Notes: generated by a model not told the origin, from the sequence alone. Numbered from the stretch's first letter, positions 21,101-32,465 are shown. The stretch is 64,000 nt of DNA from Helichrysum umbraculigerum (GCA_949592205.1 CATIUR010000005.1:110869777-110933776); one strand, 5' to 3'. Numbers and translations: made by a program.

Positions 21101-21858
21101 CACTGGAGGATATGCTACGAGCCTGCGTAGTTGACTTCGGTACTTCTTGGGAAAATCATTTACCGTTGTGCGAGTTCTCGTACAACAACATTTACCATAC
21201 CAGCATTAAGGCTGCACCCTTCGAGGCACTCTACGGGCGTAAGTGCCGATCACCTATCTGTTGGACTGAGTTAGGAGATTCCCAACTCACGGGTCCAGAA
21301 ATCATTCACGAAACTACTGAGAAAATCGTTGGTATTCAAAACCGGCTGAAAGCCGCACGTGATCGTCAGAAAAGCTATGCTGACGTGAGACGCAAACACC
21401 TTGAGTTCCAGGTAGGGGACAAGGTACTTCTCAAAGTGGCACCGTGGAAGGGTGTCATTCGATTCGGAAAAAGAGGTAAACTAAACCCTAGATACATCGG
21501 ACCATTCGAAATCCTCGAAAGGATTGGTCCAGTGGCATACCGCCTGCAACTTCCTGCTGAGCTTAGCAGCGTTCACAACACATTCCACATTTCTAACTTG
21601 AAGAAATGTCTGTCTGACGAGACACTGATTATACCGCTCGACGAAATTCAAATCGATGATAAACTTCATTTTGTCGAGGAACCTATGGAAATCATGGACC
21701 GCGAGGTCAAGCGATTGAAACAGAGTCGTATTCCCATCGTAAAAGTCAGGTGGAATTCAAGGCGTGGCCCTGAGTTCACCTGGGAACGGGAAGACCAAAT
21801 GCGACAGAAATACCCATATCTCTTCCCAGACAAATCACCGTCCGTACACTCGAGCTAA
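18157..21858 (+). CDS. Element C Gag C-terminus and Pol polyprotein (protease, RT, RNase H, integrase, chromodomain)
   Basis: This is an open frame of 1233 codons. Zinc knuckles lie near residues 35-95 (CPKCNRHHDG; CFGCGNPGHFKRDC intact; the middle knuckle reads CSNSKRFGHLAKDC and has lost one Cys). The protease motif LFDTGADRSF is near 135. The RT has LFVKKKDGSFRMC near 360, SKIDLRSGYH (catalytic Asp) near 408 and FIDDILIYS near 470. RNase H has YCDASHQGLG near 620, HDLELGAV and TDHKSLQ. The integrase zinc region is near 808-845 and its core has MDFITKLP near 878, ISDRDSHFTS and GQSERTIQ near 976. The chromodomain is near 1178 (IPIVKVRW, EFTWERED). All catalytic residues I checked are present, so this is the best-preserved pol here. 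The listed start is only the first Met in the frame; translation would normally come from gag. Confidence 0.92.
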   Translation: MGRKPNSSNQTSNKKPEFVKDYSSGTSEKKGYVGSKPYCPKCNRHHDGSCPCSNSKRFGHLAKDCRTNITNPNTNAPKACFGCGNPGHFKRDCPKLKNNNNPARGRSFVIKPGEARQDPNVVMGMFLLNDLTASILFDTGADRSFISEKFSPLLDITPTALDAKYIVELANGKLIETDSIIRNCTLNLTNEMFPIDLIPVEIGSFDIIVGMDWLSKHRAEIICHDKIVRIPLVSGGTLVLQGETGRRNLNIVSCLKTRKYLRKGYQAILAHVTENKSEEKSLEDVPIVRDFPEVFPEDLPGLPPPRQIEFQIELVPGAAPVARAPYRLAPSEMQELSNQLQELLDRGFIRPSSSPWGAPVLFVKKKDGSFRMCIDYRELNKLTINNRYPLPRIDDLFDQLQGSSVYSKIDLRSGYHQLRVRDNDIPKTAFRTRYGHYEFQVMPFGLTNAPAVFMDLMNRVCKPYLDKFVIVFIDDILIYSRNEQEHAQHLKTILGLLRHEELYAKFSKCEFWIRTVQFLGHVIDSQGIHVDPAKIEAIKGWESPTTPTEVRQFLGLAGYYRRFIENFSRIAVPITTLTQKDKKFDWTDKQESAFQLLKNKLCSAPILSLPEGTDDFVVYCDASHQGLGCVLMQREKVIAYASRQLKIHEKNYTTHDLELGAVVFALKIWRHYLYGTKSTIFTDHKSLQHIFDQKDLNMRQRCWVELLSDYDCEIRYHPGKANVVADALSRKERVKPLRVRALSMTIRNELPAQILTTQLEALSDENLKNEALRGLDKLFEIKPDGTRYFSNRVWLPKFGNLRDLVMAEAHKSRYPIHPGSDKMYQDVKGLYWWPNMKADIAKYVSKCLTCSKVKAEYQRPSGLLQQPKIPQWKWEKITMDFITKLPKTSSGCDTIWVIVDRLTKSAHFQVIKETDKMERLTRIYVKEIISRHGVPISIISDRDSHFTSNFWQSLQKSLGTRLDMSTAYHPQTDGQSERTIQTLEDMLRACVVDFGTSWENHLPLCEFSYNNIYHTSIKAAPFEALYGRKCRSPICWTELGDSQLTGPEIIHETTEKIVGIQNRLKAARDRQKSYADVRRKHLEFQVGDKVLLKVAPWKGVIRFGKRGKLNPRYIGPFEILERIGPVAYRLQLPAELSSVHNTFHISNLKKCLSDETLIIPLDEIQIDDKLHFVEEPMEIMDREVKRLKQSRIPIVKVRWNSRRGPEFTWEREDQMRQKYPYLFPDKSPSVHSS

Positions 21859-21891
21859 TTTCGAGACGAAATTTCTTTAACAAAGGGAGAA
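21857..21891 (+). promoter_or_regulatory. Hairpin and polypurine tract of element C
   Basis: Arms AATTTCG and CGAAATT around AGA (21857-21873), then AAAGGGAGAA up to the LTR start at 21892. The loop differs from the GGA of A, B, G and J while the arms are unchanged. Confidence 0.85.
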
Positions 21892-23755
21892 TGTAACACC
21901 CGCATAATTAGGATAATTAATTATGCCTAATTATTTGTAACTAGTTGTAATTAGTATGTAATAGGACTAATTACAGACTCTATTTGTATATATATAAGGT
22001 GATTTATATATATATGTATGTACTTACGCGATTGGGATAAATCGTAAGAATTAACCGGACGGAGTCCGACACAGTTTATTTGGACGTTGGTGACAGAAAT
22101 TTACTTAAATAATGAGAACGTATTTTTGTTATATAAAATACACAATTGAACGAACCTTAATTATATTACCGCGACAACATTATGAATATTTTAGCAAAAA
22201 CGTATTAAACGCGAATTAATAATTTAGATATTTCGACAAATGTTTTTATTATTAATTTCAAAGTATTTTTATTTAAATACTCCAGTTACATTTTAAAAAT
22301 ATAACTGTTTGGTTACAAACTAAAAACAAACGAATAATCGATTAGGACACGGAGTAAACAATGTGTTTTAGGGAGAGTTTTCCCTCCCTCCTCCTTTGGA
22401 TCAACCTACACAACCCTTATGTCGCTATTGAATTAGCATCGCAAGCTTTTGCGACACAACCACTGTGTCGCAGAGCTCTTGTGTCGCATCCTTCATGCGA
22501 CACAACCCTTGTGTCGCATACAAATCCTTGTGTCGCAGATTATGTCGCAGAAAACAGAAAACTTGGAAATTTTGAAGGATTTTTACTATAGCAAAGTCAA
22601 AGTTACTGTAGCAAAGTCAAATTTTACTGTAGCAATTCACTGTAGCAAAGTCAACATTTTAGAATTTTTATTACAAACCGTCACCAACGGGCCAAACCTG
22701 TCTTCTCAAAACAAACGACTACGAACATACAAACAAACTTTGGGCATACTAGTTGTGTACAACTAAACGAAATGTCTCGCGAGACACATACTTACATAAC
22801 TTCATATGATTAGGCATTTGAAGGTTACGGGTTCGGAGAACCTACTTGCTATATTTACTACCTGCTATTTGCTACGGCTTATTACAAGACTCAGGTGAGT
22901 CTTACGGCCCCACTTTTACTGTTTTATCTTATTGGGGGAGATACATGCTACTACTTTTCTTTGAACACAAGTACTAAAACTGTTTACTATACCAAACGGA
23001 ATTGCATGAGTTACTTACAAACAGCAGTCTCTCCATCATATATCGTTAGTTATGGACTTAAGCACGAACACTAGTTAATGGATCCATTATGGAAATGACC
23101 CTCCCCGCCCGGGGCAGTAGCGCTGCCACGTACTGATTTACACGTAGAAACGGGTGACTAATTATTCGTTACTGATGCTTGCTCAATTACGAGCATGTCA
23201 CGGGAGCAAACTTATTACTTACGGGTTAAGCTTCGATTATGAGCCTCATGGCAACGGTATAAACTACTTACTTACATTTGCGGGATTGCAAATACTGGTT
23301 TTACATTTGCTGGATTGCAAATACTGATTTTACGCCTATGGGCACTACTGATGAAATCTTGTGTTTCAAAACTGATATTACTTACAAACCTGTGAGATTC
23401 ACCAACATTCGTGTTGAACCTTTAGCATGTATTCTCAGGTACTCACATGGAGTAGGATCTCTCCAGGACATAGCTAGAGTCGCATGATTTCAACTAAACT
23501 GCATTAACGGAGATTCTCAGCATTATCTTTTGTACATGTTGATTATGTAATAGAATCTCCCGCCATATGCGTGGACTTTAGGGAACTATTTTTGTATACG
23601 AAAACATTAAGTTTTCAAACATTATATCTATGGGATGTAACTAATTTACAAACGTTGCATATAGATGTCGTTTGCTTTATCTTTGTGCTGTGATATTTGA
23701 TTAGTAGCACCCCAAAACCTGCTTCCGCTAAACAGTGAATTTCGGGGGTGTTACA
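21892..23755 (+). mobile_element. Element C 3' LTR (1864 bp, internally deleted)
   Basis: It is nearly identical to the 5' LTR, but the segment equivalent to about 14477-15040 is missing. CAACCTAC joins directly to ACAACCCTTATGTCGC. The C21 run, the CT-rich tract, the donor-like GTAAGA and most of the GTGTCGCA array are lost. It has an extra TATATAAGGTGATTTATA segment near 22000. Because reverse transcription regenerates LTRs, the difference must postdate insertion or reflect recombination. Confidence 0.9.
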
Positions 23756-25669
23756 TTGGTCAAACCTAGTCAAACTGGTCAAAGTTGGTCAAACCTGGTC
23801 AAAGTTGGTCAAAGTTGGTCAAACCTGGTCAAAGTTGGTCAAACTGGTCAAAGTTGGTCAAACCTGGTCAAAGGTGGTCAAACCTGGTCAAACCTTGTCT
23901 ATTTATGAGTCACTTCTGTATTTATGAGTCACTTACCAATTTCATGAGTCACTTACCAATTTCATGAGTCACTTACCAATTTCATGAGTCACTTACCAAA
24001 TCCAAGTGTTCTAAGTGTCGGTTTCTAATTCGGGAAACTTTCTAAGTTTAGTTTTAGGTCCAAGTTACTAACTAAGTCACCCAAACCCATTTTTGTTACC
24101 ACTTTCCAAAAATAGTAAGTTTTGTCGTTTTTAGAAACCGAGCCGTTTTTGTTGACTTGGTCAAACTTACTCGGTTTGACCCGAAACTTTCCAAAATCCC
24201 TTAGATATGTTTAAAAAGTCCCAAAAAGTCCTTATTTCGATTTATAACATACCCGAAAGTGTCGGTTTTTAAAATGTAACTTTAAAGCTTCAAAATCTCA
24301 CATTTTTCGGTTTTATCGGTTTGGTTCAACATTTATTTTACACACATTCTGGTCAAAATCAGTTCTCACAAAAATTACTCATGAATCCTCCATGTTTCTA
24401 GTATCTAACATAATTTTTCTAGCCATTACAAGGGTCATCTAAGTATACAAATAAAATCCACAAAAGTTCATATCTCAGATTCTGATTTTACACAGGTCAG
24501 TCCTACAAATCGATTTCTAGGGAAAAACACGTACGGATCTGGTAGAAACGTAAAACATGAAAGTTGTATCTATTTTCAATACGCAAATTTAAAAAAAAAT
24601 CATCATCTAACTCTTAATATAAGATTTTATACGAATTTTTCTTTGAGTCTGACTTTTCTGGGCAGATTTGTGCATGTAAACATATGTTACATAAAAACGA
24701 TTTTTAAGTTTATATTTGGACATAATAGTGATGGATGAACATAATAACATCTGAATATACATTATTCAAGTAAGTAAATGATGAGTTTAGGTGATTTATA
24801 CCAACAAAATGATGGAGAAACAAGAGGGAGATGAAGATGGTGGTGATCTTGAGCTTCTTCCTTCCAACTTGATATTATTTGAGAGGTGGATTATGGTGGT
24901 TACTGGGTGGTGGAAATGATGGTGGATGAAGGCTGAAAATCTATAATTAGAGAGAGAGTTGGAGATATTTTGAAAGTAGAGAGAAGATTCAAATAGTGTG
25001 TATGAGTGGAAATGTGGGGAAATGAGAAATTGCATGTCATATTAGTGGTTAAAAGGGGTGGTGATGATTTTTCTCACATGGGGGCAAGGGGTCCGGTTTT
25101 GGGGGCCCACTAGGGTGGGGAAATGATTAAAATTTTGTCTTCCAAGTTTGCGTTACGTATCGTGGTTGTTTACCCGTTAGTTTCGTTAAATCGTTAAATC
25201 GCGTGACGTTATTTTGAGTCGTTTAAATTAACGATATTTTTGGGATAAATTTTTATTGAAGTATTATTAAAATACTTTATTTTGAGTTGTCAAAATATTT
25301 ATTGACCTTCGTTTGGTTGTCGAATTCGATTTGCGCGTTTTCGTTGCGTTTAAGACTTTTTAATCGAAACGTCTAGGTTTTTCATATATTATTTTGTTAA
25401 TAAATAATTAACTTCTAAAAATAGATTTAAGTTATTTATAGAAAGATTTTCACCAACGTCGTATAGTTTGTCGGACTCCGTCCGGTTGTTTCACGTAATT
25501 ACAACTAATTACGTAAGTGTAATATAAAACAATTACGTAGGTGTATATTCACAATAATATACAAATAGTTACAAGTAATTACAAGTATTTAGCCTAAATC
25601 TAAACTAAACACACGTAATTAGGGTTTTCAAGTAGGTTAGTTAATAACCCTAAATCGTCGGGTGTCACA
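23756..25669 (-). mobile_element. Element B 5' LTR (right copy), second part and outer end of B
   Basis: It resumes after the second TTGGT copy with GGTCAAA units (to about 23898), then 20-bp ATGAGTCACTTACCAATTTC repeats (23905-23998), and runs parallel to 7036-8760. It ends GGGTGTCACA at 25669, the outer end of B. TTAAG follows, a possible target copy whose partner lies left of the window. Confidence 0.9.
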
Positions 25670-26637
25670 TTAAGAGAATAATACAGACAAATCTTCACAA
25701 ATCTGAAGTCTCGGAGTAACTCCGTACAAAAGCTACTAAGAGCTTCTACTCTAAACTATAACATACTAATTCTCCTCTAACTCCTAAGAGTAGTGCTAGA
25801 GAGAGAATGCTAAACTAGAGAGAGAGTGAGAATGAAGTGTGAGAGGTGTAAGGTGTGTGGAAATGAGAAATGAGGCTTGGTATTTATAGGAGAAGCATGA
25901 AAACCTTTGTACAAGTCTTGAAGCATCAAATACAAGCATCAAAGCAGCATACGGGGCTAGCGGACCAAGGGGGGTCAAACGGCACCTTCCAAGAGCAAAC
26001 CCCCCGTATACGGCACCCTAAGGGCCGTATATGGCACCTAGGGTACCGTATACGGTACCTAGGTGGCCAGGGGGGGTTGGTGCTCCATGGTCTTTATACT
26101 GAGTCCCCGGTTGCTTGGTTCGTCCGTATCTTCTTCGTTCGGGCTCCGATTTGCTTGATTCTTGCGCCGTTGGCTTCGTTTTTCCGTTACGATTCTAATG
26201 ACAGTAAGTTTGCCAAATTTAGAAGTGTTTGACTTTTGCGTGTTCCGGATGACGATTGGCGAGCTTTTAGACTGTGTATCTTCTCCGTCTTTCATCCGTT
26301 TCTTCTGATTCTTTCACCTCCGGTCTTGGATTTTCCTATGGAATCATAAAATATGTATTAAGCTCTATTTCCATAAGAATATTGAGAACGGAAAATTTAA
26401 GGTGATTGTTTTGCCTCGGTTTGCGTGTTATTTGGACGTTTTAACCGATTCCTGCAGCAATGTCTATATTTAGACTACCTTGGTGATTTTTTGGTAAATA
26501 ATGATGGTTTTGAAATGTTTTTACCAAAGAATAGTCCAAAAAGTGTGGAAATATGTCCTTAAAAACATGACTTTTTGGGTCACATCAAGTATCCCACACT
26601 TAGACGTTGCTTGTCCTCAAGCAACACTCATCAACAT
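25670..26637 (-). mobile_element. Element L: LTR end and polypurine region of an Athila-like element
   Basis: Read on the minus strand: TTGAGGACAAGCAACGTCTAA, then GTGTGGGATACT, then TGATGTGACCC at 26587. A purine-rich run after GAGGACAAGCAA and an LTR start TGATG is typical of Athila-type Ty3/gypsy elements. The LTR part runs from 26587 to 25670, where B cuts it. It contains palindromes CCGTATACGG (26004) and GGTACCGTATACGGTACC (26042-26059). No coding part is left in the window. It is the oldest layer visible and hosts both B and G. Confidence 0.65.
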
Positions 26638-26740
26638 TGTGACACCCGTCAATTTAGGGCTATCAATTAGGGCCTAATCAATTGTAAATACATGTAATTA
26701 GTTCTGTATTAAACTAATTAATGTATCAAAATATATATTG

Positions 26741-26777
<37 letters not shown>

Positions 26778-27590
26778 CGATTATGCGATTTGATTAAATT
26801 GTACTCAATTTAAATCGAATGCAATCTGGTTCAGTTAATACGGACGTTGGTGAACAAATTTTATTAAATAATATAACATTATTTAATAACGTTATTATAT
26901 CCAAAATATTATTTTTATAATATTTCGTGCACAAATCGTATCGTACAAACAGTAACTACGCGATTAAAATATTAAACGCGCAAACAAAACGAAACAAGTT
27001 AAGTTATATTTTATAACTCAATTATAAAATATATGATAAAATACTTCAACCAAAATATCGAGAAATTATTCGTATTTTAAAACATATAACTAAATGTTCT
27101 AAATAATTATTTAACGTTTAAATAATCGAGAAGACGAACACCGCACGGAGCGCGATTACACGGGGTTAAAAATTTGTGAAGCCCACACCTGTCACAAAAA
27201 TCAGCCAAAAAGGGGGGGTCATCACCTCCCCCTTTCCTCATTCTATTTCTCTTTCTCTCTTTCTTCCATTTTCCTTTCAAAACACTCACCACCATCACCA
27301 TCCAAAAACCACCAAAAAGCTCCACCAAACGGCCTCATCTCATCTCGGACATTTGAAGAAAAACGTTCCCCTCTCAAGGATCTACATTTCTACCTTTTCG
27401 GTTTCTCCTCGCGTTAAGTTTGTAAGTTTCCGACAAAACCCGAAACTCTCCGATTTCACTTGTTTTTACTTGAATATGGGTTGTTTAATCTTAAAATGTC
27501 CAAATATGGGTTGGGTAAAAGACTTGGACCAAACGGTCACCGGAAAACTCGTTTCGACTCAAATCCGGCCATCAGATTCAAGTGTCGCAT

Positions 27591-27979
27591 GCGTCGCAGC
27601 AGTTTTGCGACACTTCCTTAAGTGTCGCACTCAGTGTCACGTAAAAGCCCTAAATCTTGTGTCACTTGCCTAAGTGCCGCATGAAAACCCTCTTTTTGCG
27701 ACACTTGTTTAAGTGTCGCAAATTCATTACCCGACACTTCCCAGTGACACTTCATTGAAGTGACGCCTATTTTTGTAACAGTACACTAGTGACACTTGTC
27801 TAAGTGTCGCCTATAATCAATTTACAATCCATGCGACACTTACCTCCAGTGCCGCAACCAAGTGTCGCCACCTTCTGCGACACTTCACTAGGTGACTCAA
27901 TTACTATAGAATTCACATTTTTATGCGACATTGCTTGAGTGTCGCCGAAAACTATTAAATGTCGCTTCAAGTGTCGCAG
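27591..27979 (+). repeat. GTGTCGCA array of G, CACTT type
   Basis: It is the homologous array to that of A, but the arms read TGCGACACTT and AAGTGTCGCA where A has TGCGACACAA and TTGTGTCGCA. The change is paired on both arms. The copy in the 3' LTR is at 43983-44381. Confidence 0.85.
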
Positions 27980-28110
27980 AAAACAGAATGTTTACAACTC
28001 ATTTTTACTAAGTGTCGAGACCTAAATTTTTATCACTTGATTTCACCCAAATTCAAGTTTCAGATGCGTTTTTCACCAAAGCAATTCGGTATAAATAAAA
28101 AATTCGACCC

Positions 28111-28195
28111 CAACCAGGGGCCAGCCCCTTGGACCCCGCCAGGGGTTGCCACCCCTGGAACCCCGCTAACCAGGGGCACTGCCCCCGGACCCCCG
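28111..28195 (+). repeat. GC-rich triple hairpin in LTR G
   Basis: Stems AGGGGC/GCCCCT, CCAGGGGT/ACCCCTGG around TGCC, and AGGGGC/GCCCCC. In the middle stem both the C and the opposite G of LTR A are changed to T and A. Confidence 0.8.
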
Positions 28196-29282
28196 TCACC
28201 TAAAAGTTTATAAATACTTTTTAAGTATAACACTTCGAAATCAAAATAATAATATTGAAGATTATTACAAACAATCACCAACATGCCGTACACGTTTTCA
28301 AAACAAAAGCTAACCAAACAACCAAATCGTAGTAATTTGGACATTCTAGTTGAACGAAACAACTACAAGGATAGTCTTTGTAACTATCTAATCATATTAA
28401 TAACCATCGCGTGTCGTGGACACCCTCAGGTTAATAGTCTGCGGACATCTCACTGCTTGATTAAACACCGTACGTTTATTGATTAAACACTTCCAGACTC
28501 AGGTGAGTCTCATAGCCCCTCTTTTACCGCTTTTCACTCAGGGGTGTGATTCAATGCTTACTTTTAACATGTGAAGGCAAGTACAAACTTTATAATATAC
28601 TACATGAGTTGTTTTCTACTAATTATTTCAAAGTCCTCCGTCAGCATAGTTTGGTAATACGTTGTAGCATGATTATTAGTATATGGTACCATATAGGATT
28701 GACCCTCCTCGTCCGGATTAGCAAGCACTAACTGGGTAAACGGACGTACTAATAATTGTTCAGACGAGTGTGAATTAGGCACTCCTGGAGGCATCTCGCT
28801 CGGAATTATCTATATGGGACCCGACCCTTGAGTTAAGCTCTGACTATGTGCTCATGGCTGTATACACTACTACTTATTTGCTGGATGCAAATCCTTATTT
28901 AAATCTTGCGGTTCATACGATATTATCTTATTCCAAACCTGTGAGCTCACCAGCTTTAGTTGACCCATTTTAGCATGTTTCACATGTACACAGCAGTAGG
29001 TTGGACTGCCATCAGGGATATTATAGCTCGAGTCAGCATGCAGATATTAGAGATTTTCTTGCATTAGTATATTTTGTACAAGTACTTATGTACTGAAATC
29101 TCTCATTTAATCGAACACGAGCTATGTATAGCTTTAAATATTGTAAACATTTCTTATATTAATATATTTTGTTAAAACGACGCATATAGAGTCGTTTACT
29201 ATATATCTTTGTGCTTTGATTGTTGATTAGTAACACCCAAAGTATGCTTCCACCAAACATTAAATTTGGGGGTGTTACAGAT

Positions 29283-29295
29283 TGGTATCAGAGCC
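29283..29295 (+). promoter_or_regulatory. Primer-binding site of element G
   Basis: TGGTATCAGAGCC, a perfect initiator tRNA-Met site three bases after the LTR. The next 300 bases up to the accessory ORF form the leader, with no ORF. Confidence 0.88.
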
Positions 29296-29613
29296 TAAGG
29301 TTATAGTGAACTAGGTTGCATTTAGTGGGCCTAGACTATGACCGATAGGCAGTATTTTCTTGATTAAGCATGACTGGTTCAGGAATTACAGCATACGACA
29401 TTAATTTAACATAGCCTGATCAACTATGTACAATTAAGGAAAGATGATGTAAGGTCTGAAATGGTTATGTTAAACGGGAATACACTAGTTGACTCTGACC
29501 TCGAGAGAACAGAGACTCAAACATGTATGTGTTAGACACCCTAGGCTATTATGTGCTATTATTGTATATATACACATAGATAGGCCTCACTTTCTCTAAC
29601 GCTTTGTCTCAGA

Positions 29614-30087
29614 ATGGCAAACACACCATCCGATTCATCGCAATCTCGTCCTCATGAATCTCAAAACCCGAGGGTAGCTAGGAGGAACCCCAGGTTACCT
29701 CAGGCTGGCCCATATCCCGCGCACTTCACTCTACCGGGTTTAGCTGCTAGGCTACACCGTCATGAGCAACGGCTTAACACCATGGACATTGAACTCCAAG
29801 AAACCAACAAAAACTGGAGACTTACATCCCTCGAGCGCATCAACCAAGTCTCCGAGGATCACAAAACCACCATTAACAATGTGGACGTTCTTTTCAACAA
29901 AGTGGTGGAGATAAGCGTAGAAACCGCCCTTTTGAAACACAGACTAGAAGAGTGTGAGCAACGCTCACGGGAAGCAGAGGAATACGTTCGCAGTTTAGTG
30001 CAGCGACTAGTCCTGGCAGAAGATAACGCCCTACAAGCCAGCAGACTTGCAAATACTGTGGATCATCTCGTTGAAATGATGGAGTAG
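29614..30087 (+). CDS. Element G accessory coiled-coil ORF (157 aa)
   Basis: It starts MANTPSDSSQSRPHESQNPR, two bases after CTTTGTCTCAG (29602-29612), an acceptor-like site. The N-terminus is Ser/Pro-rich and basic (NPRVARRNPRLPQAGPYP). From about residue 45 it is heptad-like and charged (LAARLHRHEQRLNTMD, LERINQVSEDHKTTIN, LLKHRLEECEQRSREAEEY, LVQRLVLAEDNALQASRL), consistent with a coiled coil. The stop TAG replaces the AAG of F, so six residues (KINLRRD end) are lost. No membrane segment or catalytic motif is visible. It lies between the primer site and gag, 300 bp before gag. I do not recognise a known family, and function is unknown. Confidence 0.7.
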   Translation: MANTPSDSSQSRPHESQNPRVARRNPRLPQAGPYPAHFTLPGLAARLHRHEQRLNTMDIELQETNKNWRLTSLERINQVSEDHKTTINNVDVLFNKVVEISVETALLKHRLEECEQRSREAEEYVRSLVQRLVLAEDNALQASRLANTVDHLVEMME

Positions 30088-30389
30088 ATTAATCTGCGTC
30101 GCGACTAGTGTAGTCCTTGTTTTATAATCTCTATTGTAATCTAGTAACTATCTAAGCGCTACTCTATAATTCAGTCGGATGTAACAATTCCCGACACCTT
30201 TTGTAATACATCAGTGGGATGTAACCTTTGAACTCGTATTATCTATCAAATATTCCTGCTATTCCAATTTATATTAATTGTCATTTTCATATTGATGTTG
30301 TGTATTACCGCTTTTATACATAAACATCTGTGATAAATACAACTTTCTTACAAAATCTTATGTATCTTCATTTCTCTTATTGAAGAAAC

Positions 30390-31568
30390 ATGCCGCCAAA
30401 GACGAGACCATACTCCGATGCTCAACTTACATCACTCATAACTCAGGCTGTGACTGAAGCCCTGGCTCGGAATACTTCACAGAATTCAGGGAGAAACATC
30501 GATACTGCCAAAACCACTACCACCGCCAAACCTTGTTCATACAAGGACTTTCATAACTGCAAACCCTTGAGCTTCAAGGGGACCGAAGGAGCCATTGGAC
30601 TTATCAGAAGGTTCGAAAAGATGGAATCCGTTTTCCGCATTTGCGGAGGACGACAAAGTCAAATTCTCTACATGCACCCTCGAAGATGGTGCCCTCTCAT
30701 GGTGGAACTCATATGCCCAGTCTGTGGGTATTGACACCGCTTATCTACTCCCTTGGGAGGATCTGAAGAAAATGCTCACTGATGAGTATTGCCCAGCCGA
30801 ACAACTCCAGAAGCTGGATGAAGATTTCTGGCACTTAAAAGTGCAGGGAACTGATATTGTTGGATACACCACCAGATTCAAACAGCTCACCATCCTTCGC
30901 CCAGCTATGGTAAGTACCGAACCCAAAAAGATCAAGAAATACATTCGCGGCCTTCCGGAACCTGTCTGGGGAAATGTCGCGTCATCAAACCAAACCACCC
31001 TTCATGGTGCCATCCGGTTGGCCCATGAACTCCTAGCGATGAACGAGGATACAGAATCACCCACTCCATCCACCAACAACAACAAAAGAAAATGGTCCGA
31101 CAACCACAACAACCACCAAAATAAGAAACCCGACACCATCAAAGCCTATAACTCAACCACCGAACCCAAACGAGGTTACACTGGGAGCAAACCCTACTGT
31201 TCCAAGTGCAACCGTCATCACGAGGGTCCCTGCGAAACCCCCTGCAATAACTGTAAGAGGTACGGACACCTCACCAAAGACTGCAGGTCCCCAAACAACT
31301 CCAGCAACAACTCCAACCGCAACGTCAGGCCGTCCAAAGCCTGCTATGAATGCGGAAACCCTGGGCACTACAGGAACGAGTGCCCAAAACTGAAGAACAA
31401 GGGCAACAACAACGCCAAAGGTAGAGCCTTTGTACTTAACTCTGGGGACGCCCGTCAAGACCCGAATGTGATCACGGGTATGTTCCTCCTCAACAACTTA
31501 ACTGCATCTATTCTGTTTGATACTGGTGCTGATTGGAGCTTTATATCTGACGAGTTTTGCCCACTACT
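30390..31568 (+). pseudogene. Element G gag and protease start, frameshifted, cut by solo LTR H
   Basis: It starts MPPKTRPYSDAQLTSLITQA, five bases after TTTCTCTTATTGAAG. The capsid core reads GTEGAIGLIRRFEKMESVF, then the frame is lost near 30640 (bases missing where F encodes SKCAEN). It continues in the next frame with LSWWNSYAQSVG, YCPAEQLQKLDEDFW and GLPEPVWGNV. The zinc knuckles CNNCKRYGHLTKDC and CYECGNPGHYRNEC are intact. The protease begins ILFDTGADWSFIS (W for the usual R) and stops at 31568, where H is inserted. The frame resumes at 39737 with LDITPVALDVKY. Confidence 0.88.
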
Positions 31569-32465
31569 TGTGACACCCGTCAAATTAGGACTATTAATTA
31601 GTGCCTAAATCCTTTGTAAATACATGTAATTAGTTTTTTGTTAGGCTAATTAATGTATCAAAATATATATTGATGAATATATACAATTATGCGATTTGAT
31701 TAAATCGTACGCAATTTAAATCGAATGCAATTCGGTTCAATAAATACGGACGTTGGTGAACAATTTTATTAAGTAATTTAACATTATTTAATAATACTAT
31801 CATAATTAAAATATTGTTTTGACAATATTTCATATTCATTTCGTATCGTACAAATAAAATTTACGCGATTAAAATGTAAACGCGCAAACAAAACAAGATA
31901 AATTAAAGTTATGATTTATAACCCAAGTATTAAGTATTTTGATAAAATACTTCAACATAATTATCGAGTAATTATTTGCATTTTAAAACGTATAATTAAA
32001 TGTTTTAAATAATTATTTAACGTTTAAAAGATTGGGAAAACGAACACTTCACGGAGCACGGGACGGAGACTGAAAATGGGAGGCTTAACCTCCCACCTCC
32101 TCTCTCCCTTTTTCATTTGTCATTTCCACATCTCTCTCTCTCTCTTACCCCTTTTCTCTCAAAATCTCACCATCACCACCACTTCACATAAGTCGCAAAA
32201 TACTACCCCTAAACGTCATCATCTTACTTCACTCGTTTGGAAGAAAAGAACCACGGCTTCACGATCTACATTTCTATCTTTCCGGTTTCTTCCCGCGCGA
32301 ACTTGTAAGTTTTCGACAAAATCCCGAAACCTCTCGATTCTTAGTATTTTCACTTGTTTGCTGTTTATAATAACTTGTAATGTCCAAATATGGGTTAGGT
32401 AAAATAATCGGACCAAGTGGTCGCCGGAAAACTCATTTTTGGCTCAAAATCCGTCAAACAGTCTG

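Larger units (their letters stand above)
13983..23755 (+). mobile_element. Element C: complete Tekay chromovirus, 9773 bp, TSD TTGGT
   Basis: 5' LTR 13983-16389, primer site, accessory ORF, gag, pol, polypurine tract and 3' LTR 21892-23755 are all present. The flanks are TTGGT at 13978-13982 and 23756-23760, inside the GGTCAAA array of B. The LTRs differ by a ~560-bp deletion in the 3' copy and roughly 15 substitutions that I counted over about 1.85 kb, so the insertion is recent. The accessory ORF and gag are each broken, while pol is one open frame. C could contribute pol functions only if gag were bypassed or supplied by another copy. Confidence 0.93.
26638..29279 (+). mobile_element. Element G 5' LTR (2642 bp)
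   Basis: Ends are TGTGACACCC and GGGGTGTTACA. Landmarks: TA microsatellite (about 26744-26772), ACGGACGTTGGTGAAC (26840-26855), CT-rich tract (27225-27285), GTAAGTTTCCGAC (27422), hairpin array (27591-27979), GC-rich hairpins (28111-28195), TCACCAA (28275), CCAAAT/ATTTGG hairpin (28322-28340), CTCAG/GTGAGT (28498-28508), ATTTGC hairpin (28876-28892), and CACAT/GTACAC near 28981, where the acceptor AG is mutated. Confidence 0.92.

Noticed and set aside
29283..29295. TGGTATCAGAGCC as part of a tRNA gene
   Set aside because: Only the 3' end complement is present, always 3 bases after an LTR, which is the primer-binding site pattern.
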